46,908 nt of DNA from an uncultured Eubacteriaceae bacterium (GTDB taxonomy: Bacteria; Bacillota; Clostridia; Eubacteriales; Eubacteriaceae), in contig CALMRA010000073.1 of NCBI GenBank assembly GCA_937872065.1, forward strand, positions 1-46,908, written 5' to 3'. Every line of letters begins with the position of its first letter. Positions within the stretch are counted from its first letter, which is position 1. Position numbers and translations under genes: made by a program. The notes beneath the pieces are model-generated. The model was not told the origin of the DNA and ran no database searches. It saw only the letters and a list, made by a program, of their open reading frames with translations. This document shows, piece by piece, positions 39,661-46,908 of the stretch.

Positions 39661-39796
39661 TGCGGGCGGCTGACACCAGTCTGCTGTTACTGCCCGCAGC
39701 TTTTCGAAGACCGTCGTTAAAAAGCGGCGATTCCTCTCACTTTCAGGGTATTGAGCCTGTATGGAAGGGTATTCATGCTTCGGAAGCTGCATAAAG

Positions 39797-39825
39797 TTGT
39801 AGACTATTGTCGCATTTGTTATAAT
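39797..39825 (+). promoter_or_regulatory. Promoter of tig-clpP-clpX
   Basis: -35 TTGTAG (39797-39802), 17-base spacer, -10 TATAAT (39820-39825), with TGT extension. Two AGGGTATT copies (39745-39752, 39766-39773) lie 21 bases apart just upstream. No CIRCE or CtsR-type heptad pair is visible. Confidence 0.75.
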
Positions 39826-39854
39826 AAACAGAATCGAAAATTACGGAGGATTGC

Positions 39855-41171
39855 ATGAGCGCAGTTATCAAGAACACCGAAGACAACACAGTCACACTGG
39901 AAATCAAGATTGACAAGGACGATTTTCAAAAAGCTGTAAACCAGTCTTATAATAAGAATAAAGGCAGATTCCCGGTTCAGGGCTTCAGAAAAGGCAAAGC
40001 CCCGATCAAGGTAATCGAAGCGCATTACGGCAAGGGCGTCTTCTATGAAGATGCCATCGAATTTGCGTTCCCGAAAGCCTACGAAGACGCGCTGGAAGCA
40101 ACCGGCATCGAAGCGGCTTCACGCCCGACGCTTGAAGAAGTGACCGATGTCGGAGACGACGGCGCGACATTCATCGTCAAGGTTGCGGTAAAGCCTGAAG
40201 TTACACTGGGCGATTACAAGGGCGCGGAAATCAAAAGCCTCGAACCGGAAGTCAGCGACGCGGAAATCCAGGGTGAAATCGACAAGATGCTCGATCAGAA
40301 CGCCCGGATGATTTCCGTCGAAGATACGGCTGCGGCAGACGGTGATTCCGTCAATATCGACTTTGAAGGCTTCGTAGACGACGTGCCCTTCGACGGCGGC
40401 AAGGCTGAAGGCCATCTGCTGGAACTCGGCTCCCATTCGTTTATCGACGGCTTTGAAGATCAGCTGGTCGGTGTGAAGACCGGTGACGAACTCGACATTA
40501 CGATCACATTCCCGGAAGAATACGGCGCACCGGAGCTGGCAGGGAAGGAAGCAGTCTTTAAGATCAAGGTCAACGAAGTTCTGAATAAGGAGCTTCCCGA
40601 ACTTGACGATGAATTCGTCAAGGACGTTTCAGAATTCGACACAGTTGACGAGCTCAGAGACGATATCCGTCAGAGACTGCTGGATCAGGAAGCCAAGATC
40701 CTGCGTCAGGCGGCGGAAACTGCCGTTCTCGAATACGCCATCGACAATGCGGACGTCGTCGTATCCGACCTGATGGTCGACGAAGAAGCGGACCGCACGA
40801 TCCAGGACATGCAGCAGCAGATGCAGCAGCAGGGACTTTCGCTTCAGCAGTATTTCCAGTTCACTGGAACCGATCAGGACGAATTTATCGCGAACGTCAA
40901 GAAGGATGCGGAACGCAACCTGAAGCTTGAAATGATCCTCGAAAAGATCACGGAAGTCGAAGAACTCGAAGCTTCCGAAGAAGAGCTGGACGCTGAAATC
41001 GCGAAATATGCGGAACAGTTCGACAAGTCGGTCGAAGAATACAAGAAGGACATCATCGACGATAATATGGAACGCTATCTGAAGGCGATGATCGCCCGCA
41101 GAAAAGCGGTCGAAAGCCTCGTTGACGCAGCCGTTGTCGCTGCGGACACCGAAGCGGAACCTGAAGCGTAA
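39855..41171 (+). CDS. tig: Trigger factor
   Basis: Ribosome-associated chaperone and peptidyl-prolyl isomerase, 438 residues. Seen: the ribosome-binding signature GFRKGKAPIKVIEAHYG near residues 44-60, the FKBP-type isomerase domain at about 155-240 (DGDSVNIDFEGFVDD ... LELGSHSFIDGFEDQLVG), and the long helical C-terminal arms. The C-terminal tail is acidic. ACGGAGG lies seven bases before the ATG. First gene of the protein-quality block; clpP starts three bases after the stop. Confidence 0.97.
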   Translation: MSAVIKNTEDNTVTLEIKIDKDDFQKAVNQSYNKNKGRFPVQGFRKGKAPIKVIEAHYGKGVFYEDAIEFAFPKAYEDALEATGIEAASRPTLEEVTDVGDDGATFIVKVAVKPEVTLGDYKGAEIKSLEPEVSDAEIQGEIDKMLDQNARMISVEDTAAADGDSVNIDFEGFVDDVPFDGGKAEGHLLELGSHSFIDGFEDQLVGVKTGDELDITITFPEEYGAPELAGKEAVFKIKVNEVLNKELPELDDEFVKDVSEFDTVDELRDDIRQRLLDQEAKILRQAAETAVLEYAIDNADVVVSDLMVDEEADRTIQDMQQQMQQQGLSLQQYFQFTGTDQDEFIANVKKDAERNLKLEMILEKITEVEELEASEEELDAEIAKYAEQFDKSVEEYKKDIIDDNMERYLKAMIARRKAVESLVDAAVVAADTEAEPEA

Positions 41172-41174
41172 GCG

Positions 41175-41780
41175 ATGATTAAAAACAGCAGTCTCGTTCC
41201 CTACGTCGTCGAACAGACGGGACGCGGAGAACGCTCGTACGATATCTATTCGAGGCTCCTGAAAGAACGAATTGTTTTTCTCGACGGCGAAGTGACGGAT
41301 CAGACGGCAAGTCTGGTCTGCGCTCAGCTCATGTTCCTCGAATCGGAAGATCCCGAAGCGGACATCGCCCTGTACATCAACAGTCCGGGCGGCTCCGTAA
41401 CGGCGGGCATGGCGATCCTGGATACGATGAACTACGTAAGCTGCGACGTTTCGACGCTCTGCGTCGGAATGGCCGCCTCGATGGGCGCGCTGCTGCTTGC
41501 GGCAGGCGAAAAGGGCAAGCGCTACGCGCTGCCCAACAGCGAGATCATGATCCATCAGCCGCTCGGAGGACGTCAGGGCCAGAGCTCCGACGTCGAAATT
41601 TACGCAAACCATCTTGTAAGGACCCGCGAACGGATTAACGGAATGCTCGCGGATATGACGGGACAGCCGATCGAAACCATAGCCAGAGACACGGACCGCG
41701 ACAATTTTATGTACGCGGACGAAGCCCTTTCCTACGGTCTCATCGACAAGATCCTGACGCACCGCGAAAACGCAAGATAA
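41175..41780 (+). CDS. clpP: ATP-dependent Clp protease proteolytic subunit ClpP
   Basis: Serine peptidase that forms the barrel of ClpXP, 201 residues. Seen: the catalytic triad S102 ([14 protein letters not shown]), H127 (IMIHQPLGG) and D176 (ARDTDRDNF), with the residue distances (25 and 49) expected for ClpP. A short N-terminal stretch precedes the mature start. Translated just after tig without a strong ribosome binding site of its own. Partner clpX is the next gene. Confidence 0.97.
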   Translation: MIKNSSLVPYVVEQTGRGERSYDIYSRLLKERIVFLDGEVTDQTASLVCAQLMFLESEDPEADIALYINSPGGSVTAGMAILDTMNYVSCDVSTLCVGMAASMGALLLAAGEKGKRYALPNSEIMIHQPLGGRQGQSSDVEIYANHLVRTRERINGMLADMTGQPIETIARDTDRDNFMYADEALSYGLIDKILTHRENAR

Positions 41781-41801
41781 TTAACTAGAAGCGGTAGAAA
41801 T

Positions 41802-43046
41802 ATGGATAATAACAGAACCGGTCCTCAGGAATTCCGCTGTTCATTCTGCGGAAGGACTCAGTCGGAAGTAGACAAGATCATCGTAGGCCCTAACGTATTC
41901 ATCTGCAACGAATGCGTCGAAGCCTGCAACGAGATCATACATGACAAATCTTCCTCGATCCCGGAAAACGAAGATTTTCCGGTACCGGCGGAGATCAAGG
42001 CGATGCTCGACGAGTACATCATCGGGCAGGAAAACGCCAAACGTGCGCTGGCGGTGGCGGTTTACAATCACTACATGCGGCTGCGCACGAATATGGAGGA
42101 CGACGGCGTCGAAATCCAGAAGAGCAACATGATGCTGATCGGACCTACGGGCTCCGGGAAGACGCTGCTGGCCCAGACGCTGGCCCGCGCGCTGAACGTT
42201 CCGTTCGCAATCGCGGACGCAACGTCGCTGACTGAAGCCGGCTACGTCGGCGAGGACGTGGAAAATATCCTGCTGAAGCTGCTTCAGGCTGCGGATATGG
42301 ACATCGCCCAGGCGGAACGCGGCATCATCTACATTGACGAAATCGACAAGATCTCCCGGAAGGGAGACAATCCGTCGATCACCCGCGATGTATCGGGAGA
42401 AGGCGTCCAGCAGGCGCTGCTCAAGATTCTCGAAGGCACGGTCGCCAACGTACCGCCGTCAGGCGGACGCAAGCACCCCCATCAGGAATTCATCCAGATC
42501 GATACGACGAATATCCTGTTCATTCTCGGCGGAGCCTTCGACGGAATGGAACAGGTTATCGCGAAGCGTCTCGAAAAGGGATCCATCGGTTTCAACGCGA
42601 CGGTCAAAAGCAAGAAGCAGCTTGAAAAGGAAGAGATCCTGACCAAGATCGAAGCTCACGACCTGCTCTCCTACGGCCTGATCCCCGAATTCATCGGCCG
42701 GATACCGATCATCACGACGCTGTCCGCTCTGGACAGGGACGCGCTGATGCACATCCTGACCGACCCGAAAAACGCGATCGTCAAGCAGTATCAGAAGATG
42801 CTCAGAGCCGAAGGCGTCGTCCTCGAATTTGAAGACGCGGCGCTCGGCGCGATCGCAGACCAGGCGCTCAAAAGCAAGACCGGCGCCCGCGGACTGCGCA
42901 GCATCATGGAAAATTTTATGACGGACATCATGTACGAAGTACCGTCCCGTTCGGATATCGAACGGATTGTCATCACACCAGAGACCGTGATCGACGGTGC
43001 CGAACCGGTCTACATTAAAAAAGAAGCCGGAGAAGAACCGGCATAA
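41802..43046 (+). CDS. clpX: ATP-dependent Clp protease ATP-binding subunit ClpX
   Basis: AAA+ unfoldase that feeds substrates to ClpP, 414 residues. Seen: an N-terminal zinc-binding domain with C13, C16, C35 and C38, Walker A GPTGSGKT at 114-121, Walker [11 protein letters not shown], the pore loop region GYVGEDVE, sensor-like [13 protein letters not shown] at the C-terminal domain and the ClpP-binding IGF-type loop [12 protein letters not shown]. Complete in all parts. It follows clpP after 21 bases, with a mediocre site (AGCGGTAG). A terminator follows and separates it from lon. Confidence 0.97.
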   Translation: MDNNRTGPQEFRCSFCGRTQSEVDKIIVGPNVFICNECVEACNEIIHDKSSSIPENEDFPVPAEIKAMLDEYIIGQENAKRALAVAVYNHYMRLRTNMEDDGVEIQKSNMMLIGPTGSGKTLLAQTLARALNVPFAIADATSLTEAGYVGEDVENILLKLLQAADMDIAQAERGIIYIDEIDKISRKGDNPSITRDVSGEGVQQALLKILEGTVANVPPSGGRKHPHQEFIQIDTTNILFILGGAFDGMEQVIAKRLEKGSIGFNATVKSKKQLEKEEILTKIEAHDLLSYGLIPEFIGRIPIITTLSALDRDALMHILTDPKNAIVKQYQKMLRAEGVVLEFEDAALGAIADQALKSKTGARGLRSIMENFMTDIMYEVPSRSDIERIVITPETVIDGAEPVYIKKEAGEEPA

Positions 43047-43051
43047 GCCTG

Positions 43052-43083
43052 AAAAAGCAATCTCCGGATTGCTTTTTCTTTTT
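43052..43083 (+). terminator. Terminator between clpX and lon
   Basis: AAAAAGCAATC (43052-43062), loop TCCG, GATTGCTTTTT (43067-43077), then further T. It is bidirectional in form; some read-through into lon is likely, as no clear promoter is seen before lon. Confidence 0.82.
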
Positions 43084-43105
43084 AGAAAGATTTTCGAGAG
43101 GAAAT

Positions 43106-45523
43106 ATGACACCTGTCTTGAATACAGAACAAACAGAAAGACCGCGTCTGAAGGTCACGGAGCCCGGAAGGCTTCCGCTGGTCCCGCTGCGCGGACTTCC
43201 GGTATTTCCGGGAATGGTATTCCATTTCGATATCGGGCGGGAAAAATCGATCCTCGCAGTTGAAGACGCGATGGAAAATGGCGGCGGAATCCTGTTCCTC
43301 GCAGAGCAGAAGGATTTTGCGGTCGACGACCCGAAACCTGATGAAATTTACGAATACGGCTGCTTTGCGACCGTGAAGCAGATGCTCCGGATGCCTGAAA
43401 ATCTGATGCGTGTGCTCGTGGAAATCGACACCCGCGGAAGAATCGTAAACTACGCCCAGACGGAGCCCTATTTTATCGTCGACGCGCTCCCGGTCAACAC
43501 CCGGCTTGAAATGAACAAGGAGAACGAAGCGCTGCTCAAGATGGTGAAGAGCGTCTTCTCCGAATACATCGGCCAGACACACCGCCTGTCCGAAGGCGTG
43601 ATTCCTGCGGTAAACGAGATCGAGCCGCCGGAGCTTCTGATCGATATCATAGCCGCAAATATGGACCTCGAGAGCGAAAGCGCCCAGCAGATTCTCGCGG
43701 AGCAGGATGTCGGCAAACGCCTGTACATGCTGTACGAGCTTATCGTAAGCGAGCTCGAATATCTCCAGATCGAACAGAAAATCGACGAAAAGGTCAAAAC
43801 GGAGCTCGACCGCAATCAGCGGGAATTTGTTCTCAGAGAACAGATCCGTGTGATCCAGGACGAGCTCGGAGAAGACGACGACAGCGTCCTTAACGGGTAT
43901 TACAAGCGCCTCGACGAGCTGAATCCGCCTGAAGAGGTCCGGAAGAAGGTCGAAACCGAAATCGGGCGCCTGAAGAAGGTCCCGCTGGGCTCGTCCGAAT
44001 CGGCGATTATCGAGACCTATCTGGACTGGGTCCTCGATCTTCCGTGGAATACCCTTGACGACGTCAACGTCGACGTGGCGGAAGCGAGAAAGATCCTGAA
44101 CACAGATCATTACGCGCTCGACAAGGTCAAGGAGCGCATCCTCGAATACCTGTCGGTCCTGAAGCTTTCCGATTCGCTGAAGTCGCCGATTATCTGTCTC
44201 GTCGGTCCTCCCGGCGTCGGCAAGACGTCTATCGCGAAGTCCATCGCCCGGGCTCTTGGACGCAAGTACGTCCGCCTGTCACTGGGCGGAATGCGGGACG
44301 AAGCGGAAATCCGCGGTCACCGCAGAACCTATCTCGGCGCGATCCCGGGCCGTATCATCTACCATCTGAAGATGGCGGGGACGCGCAATCCGCTGTTCCT
44401 GCTCGACGAAATTGACAAGATGAGCCAGGACTTCAAGGGAGACCCGTCGTCCGCGCTGCTCGAGGTGCTGGATCCTGAACAGAACAACACGTTCACGGAC
44501 AACTATCTCGAGCTGCCCTTCGATCTGTCTGACGTCCTGTTCCTGACCACGGCCAACTCCCTGTCGACGATTCCCGAACCGCTGATGGACAGAATGGAAA
44601 TTATCGAGGTCAACGGCTACGTCGAATCCGAAAAGCTTGAAATCGCCAAGCGCTACCTGATTCCTCAGAATCTTGAAGCCCACGGGCTCAAGGCGGATCA
44701 GATTTCGATTTCCGAAAACGCGCTTAAGGATATTATCGCGTATTACACGAGAGAATCCGGCGTGCGCGAGCTCAAGCGCAAGATCTCCCAGGTCATGCGG
44801 ATCGCGGCCCGGGAGATTGTCGAAAACGGAAAGACTCACGTCACCGTAAACCGCGGCAACCTCGAGAACTTCCTCGGTATGAAGCGCTTCCTGTTTGATC
44901 TCGCGGACAGCGGCTCTCACGTCGGTCTCGTTACGGGACTTGCGTGGACATCGGTCGGAGGTGAAACCCTTCAGATCGAAGTTGTGACGGTCCCAGGCAA
45001 GGGGAAGATTCAGATCACCGGCCAGCTCGGCGACGTGATGCAGGAATCCGTCAAGGCGGCGATCTCGTATATCCGTTCACGGGCGGCGATGCTTAAGATC
45101 GACCCTGATTTTTATGAAAAGACCGATATTCACCTGCACGTGCCGGAAGGCGCCGTCCCCAAGGACGGACCGTCAGCCGGGATCACCATCGCGACGGCGC
45201 TGATCTCTGCGCTGACGAATCAGCCGGTTCCCGACGATCTCGCGATGACTGGTGAAATCACTCTCAGAGGGCGGGTACTGCCCATAGGCGGACTGCGCGA
45301 AAAGCTGGCAGCCGCGAGCAGGGCCGGCATCAAGACGGTCCTGATCCCGATGGAAAACCGGAAGGATCTCGAAGAGGTTCCGGACGTGATTTTAAAATCG
45401 CTGGAAATCGTACCGGTCGCTCAGATGTCGGATGTCGCGGGACGGCTGTTCGATATCGATTTGTCGGCGGACCGGGTGTTTGCCGACGCAGGTGCGAAGA
45501 GCCTGAACAAAACGGGAGAATAA
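43106..45523 (+). CDS. lon: ATP-dependent protease Lon
   Basis: Homohexameric AAA+ protease, 805 residues. Domains: N-terminal LonN substrate domain (about 15-215), coiled helical linker, AAA+ core with Walker A GPPGVGKT at 367-374 and Walker [12 protein letters not shown], and the C-terminal protease with the Ser-Lys dyad S690 (PKDGPSAG) and K733 ([10 protein letters not shown]), 43 residues apart as in E. coli. GAGAGGAAAT precedes the ATG. In Bacillus subtilis lonA also lies between clpX and engB (ysxC), so the order is conserved. The stop is two bases before engB. Confidence 0.98.
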   Translation: MTPVLNTEQTERPRLKVTEPGRLPLVPLRGLPVFPGMVFHFDIGREKSILAVEDAMENGGGILFLAEQKDFAVDDPKPDEIYEYGCFATVKQMLRMPENLMRVLVEIDTRGRIVNYAQTEPYFIVDALPVNTRLEMNKENEALLKMVKSVFSEYIGQTHRLSEGVIPAVNEIEPPELLIDIIAANMDLESESAQQILAEQDVGKRLYMLYELIVSELEYLQIEQKIDEKVKTELDRNQREFVLREQIRVIQDELGEDDDSVLNGYYKRLDELNPPEEVRKKVETEIGRLKKVPLGSSESAIIETYLDWVLDLPWNTLDDVNVDVAEARKILNTDHYALDKVKERILEYLSVLKLSDSLKSPIICLVGPPGVGKTSIAKSIARALGRKYVRLSLGGMRDEAEIRGHRRTYLGAIPGRIIYHLKMAGTRNPLFLLDEIDKMSQDFKGDPSSALLEVLDPEQNNTFTDNYLELPFDLSDVLFLTTANSLSTIPEPLMDRMEIIEVNGYVESEKLEIAKRYLIPQNLEAHGLKADQISISENALKDIIAYYTRESGVRELKRKISQVMRIAAREIVENGKTHVTVNRGNLENFLGMKRFLFDLADSGSHVGLVTGLAWTSVGGETLQIEVVTVPGKGKIQITGQLGDVMQESVKAAISYIRSRAAMLKIDPDFYEKTDIHLHVPEGAVPKDGPSAGITIATALISALTNQPVPDDLAMTGEITLRGRVLPIGGLREKLAAASRAGIKTVLIPMENRKDLEEVPDVILKSLEIVPVAQMSDVAGRLFDIDLSADRVFADAGAKSLNKTGE

Positions 45524-45524
45524 T

Positions 45525-46115
45525 ATGCACGTCAACGATGCAAAGCTCGTGATCAGCGCCGCTTCCGAAAAGCAGTATCCGGAAACGGACCGGCCGGAGG
45601 TGGTTCTTCTGGGCAGATCGAACGTCGGGAAATCGTCGTTCATCAACACGCTGATCAACCGGAAGGGGCTCGCAAGGACGAGCTCCCAGCCCGGCAAGAC
45701 ACAGACGATGAATTTTTACGACATCGACGCAAAGGACGCGTCCTTCAGCTTTGTCGATATGCCGGGATACGGCTATGCGAAGGCCTCGAAAAAAGACCGC
45801 GAAAAATGGGGGAAGATGATCGAGACCTACCTTCAGAAAAGAGGGAATATCGTTCTCGTCCTTCTGCTGGTCGACAGCCGGATCGGTCCGACGGAAGACG
45901 ACCGCCTGATGTACGAATGGCTCGACTACTACGGCAAGACGCCCATCGTAGTCGCGACGAAGGCCGACAAGCTCTCGTCCAACGCGCGCAGAAAAGCTGC
46001 TTCTCAGATCGCCGACGAGCTCGGGATCTCGAACACCGGCCAGATCATTCTGTTCTCGGCTTCGACCCGCGACGGGAAGGATCAGGCCTGGCAGACGATC
46101 GAACAGCACCTGTAA
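45525..46115 (+). CDS. engB: Ribosome biogenesis GTPase EngB (YsxC)
   Basis: Small GTPase needed for 50S subunit assembly, 196 residues. Seen: G1 GRSNVGKSS at 30-38, the switch with G2 Thr in KTQTMNF, G3 DMPGYG, and G4 TKAD in IVVATKADKLS; all in expected order. Starts two bases after lon, with GGGAG upstream within lon's last codons. Confidence 0.97.
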   Translation: MHVNDAKLVISAASEKQYPETDRPEVVLLGRSNVGKSSFINTLINRKGLARTSSQPGKTQTMNFYDIDAKDASFSFVDMPGYGYAKASKKDREKWGKMIETYLQKRGNIVLVLLLVDSRIGPTEDDRLMYEWLDYYGKTPIVVATKADKLSSNARRKAASQIADELGISNTGQIILFSASTRDGKDQAWQTIEQHL

Positions 46116-46119
46116 AGTC

Positions 46120-46908
46120 GTGCTGACAGAGGCTTTCATCAGAGAGTGCGCGGCCGCAGCCGGCGCACCGATGTGCGGATTTCTCGAAGCCGATCCCCTC
46201 GAGGACTGCAGACAGAGGCTCGAGGAGCGGCGGTCGACGCGCGGGACGACAAGCTTTGACAGGAACAGGCCGGTAAAACGGACGGACTTTCGAAGCTTCT
46301 ATCCGGAAGCGGAAACGGTCGTCGTGATCGGCGTACCGTATCCTTTCGTGCGGCAGGAAGCATCGGCTGTCGCGGCGCTGTTTCACGGAGATGACTATCA
46401 CCGGAGGATGACCCGCATTATGGACGATATGATCCGGATGATGCGGGAGGACGAACCCTCCCTCGGGGCGCGAACCTCCGTCGACAATCCCAGGCTTGTG
46501 GACCGCTGGAGCGGCTGGCGTGCGGGTCTCGGGTTTTTCGGCCGGAACAATCTGCTCGTGAGTCCGCAGTACGGAAGCTTCTTTACGATCGGTCAGATTC
46601 TGATCGACCGTAAGATCGACTTCGCGCCGGTCCAGCGCCTGGAACCGATGTGCGGCGCCTGCCGCGCGTGTCTTAAAGCGTGTCCGACAGGGGCCCTCGG
46701 AGACGGCTACGACCTGTACCCGGAGCGGTGTCAGTCCTATCTGTCTCAGAAGAAGACGCTGGATGAAGGCGATGAAGCGAATCTGAAAAGCGCGGTCCTC
46801 GGCTGCGATCTGTGCCAGCTGTGCTGTCCGTGGAACCTTAAGGCTGCACGAAAGCTCGGCGGGGCGGCAGAGCTTCCGGAATCCGATCCGACACCGGGGG
46901 AGGCTTCG
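46120..46908 (+). CDS. queG: Epoxyqueuosine reductase QueG (partial, C-terminus beyond window)
   Basis: Iron-sulfur and cobalamin-dependent enzyme of the last step of queuosine synthesis on tRNA. The frame is open from 46120 to the right edge (263 codons). Seen: the N-terminal domain (TVVVIGVPYPF) and GFFGRNNLLVSPQYGSFFTIGQI, then Cys pairs for two 4Fe-4S clusters: C178, C181, C184 and C188 (CGACRACLKACPTGAL) and C229, C232, C235 and C236 (CDLCQLCCPWN). Start GTG 46120 lies five bases after engB; ATG 46171 would be an alternative but omits conserved residues. No Shine-Dalgarno is seen, so translation may be coupled. Missing C-terminal HEAT-type part is a window-edge effect. Confidence 0.88.
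   Translation, partial: MLTEAFIRECAAAAGAPMCGFLEADPLEDCRQRLEERRSTRGTTSFDRNRPVKRTDFRSFYPEAETVVVIGVPYPFVRQEASAVAALFHGDDYHRRMTRIMDDMIRMMREDEPSLGARTSVDNPRLVDRWSGWRAGLGFFGRNNLLVSPQYGSFFTIGQILIDRKIDFAPVQRLEPMCGACRACLKACPTGALGDGYDLYPERCQSYLSQKKTLDEGDEANLKSAVLGCDLCQLCCPWNLKAARKLGGAAELPESDPTPGEAS

Noticed and set aside
39609-39854. CIRCE or CtsR site in front of tig-clpP-clpX
   Set aside because: Neither TTAGCACTC/GAGTGCTAA nor a GGTCAAA tandem is present in the leader.

Overview
The window looks like core chromosome of an anaerobic member of the Bacillota (Firmicutes), with GC content in the fifties by eye. The case rests on recU, luxS, a PRD-type PTS regulator, VanZ and RDD membrane domains, strong GGAGG-type ribosome binding sites and the order tig-clpP-clpX-lon-engB. 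An anaerobic life is suggested by a flavodoxin/ferredoxin (EFR1-type) protein, an AmmeMemoRadiSam cluster and a flavin-dependent ThyX. I cannot place it to family; Erysipelotrichia and Clostridia both remain possible. I see no rRNA, tRNA, CRISPR array, insertion sequence, prophage or broken gene, and no gene-free stretch exceeds 300 bases.

Layout. 1-1343 (minus): membrane-anchored metallophosphoesterase (cut by the window edge) behind an alanine/ornithine-racemase-family enzyme. 1519-4422: leuS-rnhA. 4596-9626: single genes with their own promoters and terminators (amidohydrolase, nitroreductase-like protein, an unknown protein, a short-chain dehydrogenase, the EFR1-type protein). 9765-14994: a secreted heptad-repeat protein and an MMPL/RND exporter, divergent from a TetR-type regulator. 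15152-19052: PRD regulator, PTS EIIA and EIIBC of the fructose family. 19276-20348: beta-carbonic anhydrase coupled to a small unknown membrane protein. 20421-23105: methyltransferase, thyX and a 4-TM membrane protein. 23199-25245 (minus): RluA-type pseudouridine synthase, recU and luxS, tightly coupled. 25305-27527 (minus): the three-gene AmmeMemoRadiSam cluster. 27630-30745: VanZ-RDD membrane protein with a repeat tail, a degenerate methyltransferase-like protein and radC. 30845-34760: a second RluA-type synthase, PBP1A and endonuclease III, overlapping end to end. 34939-39608: complete branched-chain amino-acid-type ABC transporter livKHMGF. 39855-46908: tig, clpP, clpX, lon, engB and a partial queG.

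How the genes work together. The last block is protein quality control (trigger factor at the ribosome, ClpXP and Lon proteolysis) followed by ribosome assembly (EngB) and tRNA queuosine synthesis. The liv operon imports amino acids and has two copies of one perfect palindrome upstream of its promoter. The exporter block has the layout of a self-contained, TetR-controlled export module, with a 16-bp palindrome as candidate operator. The PBP1A-nth pair retains a neighbourhood known from Bacillus in which recU normally sits beside ponA; here recU lies 8 kb away, coupled to luxS. The least understood parts are the AmmeMemoRadiSam cluster, the heptad-repeat/MMPL pair, the carbonic-anhydrase partner protein and several perfect intergenic palindromes with no known binder. 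Functions are assigned from motifs read by eye; no database search was possible.
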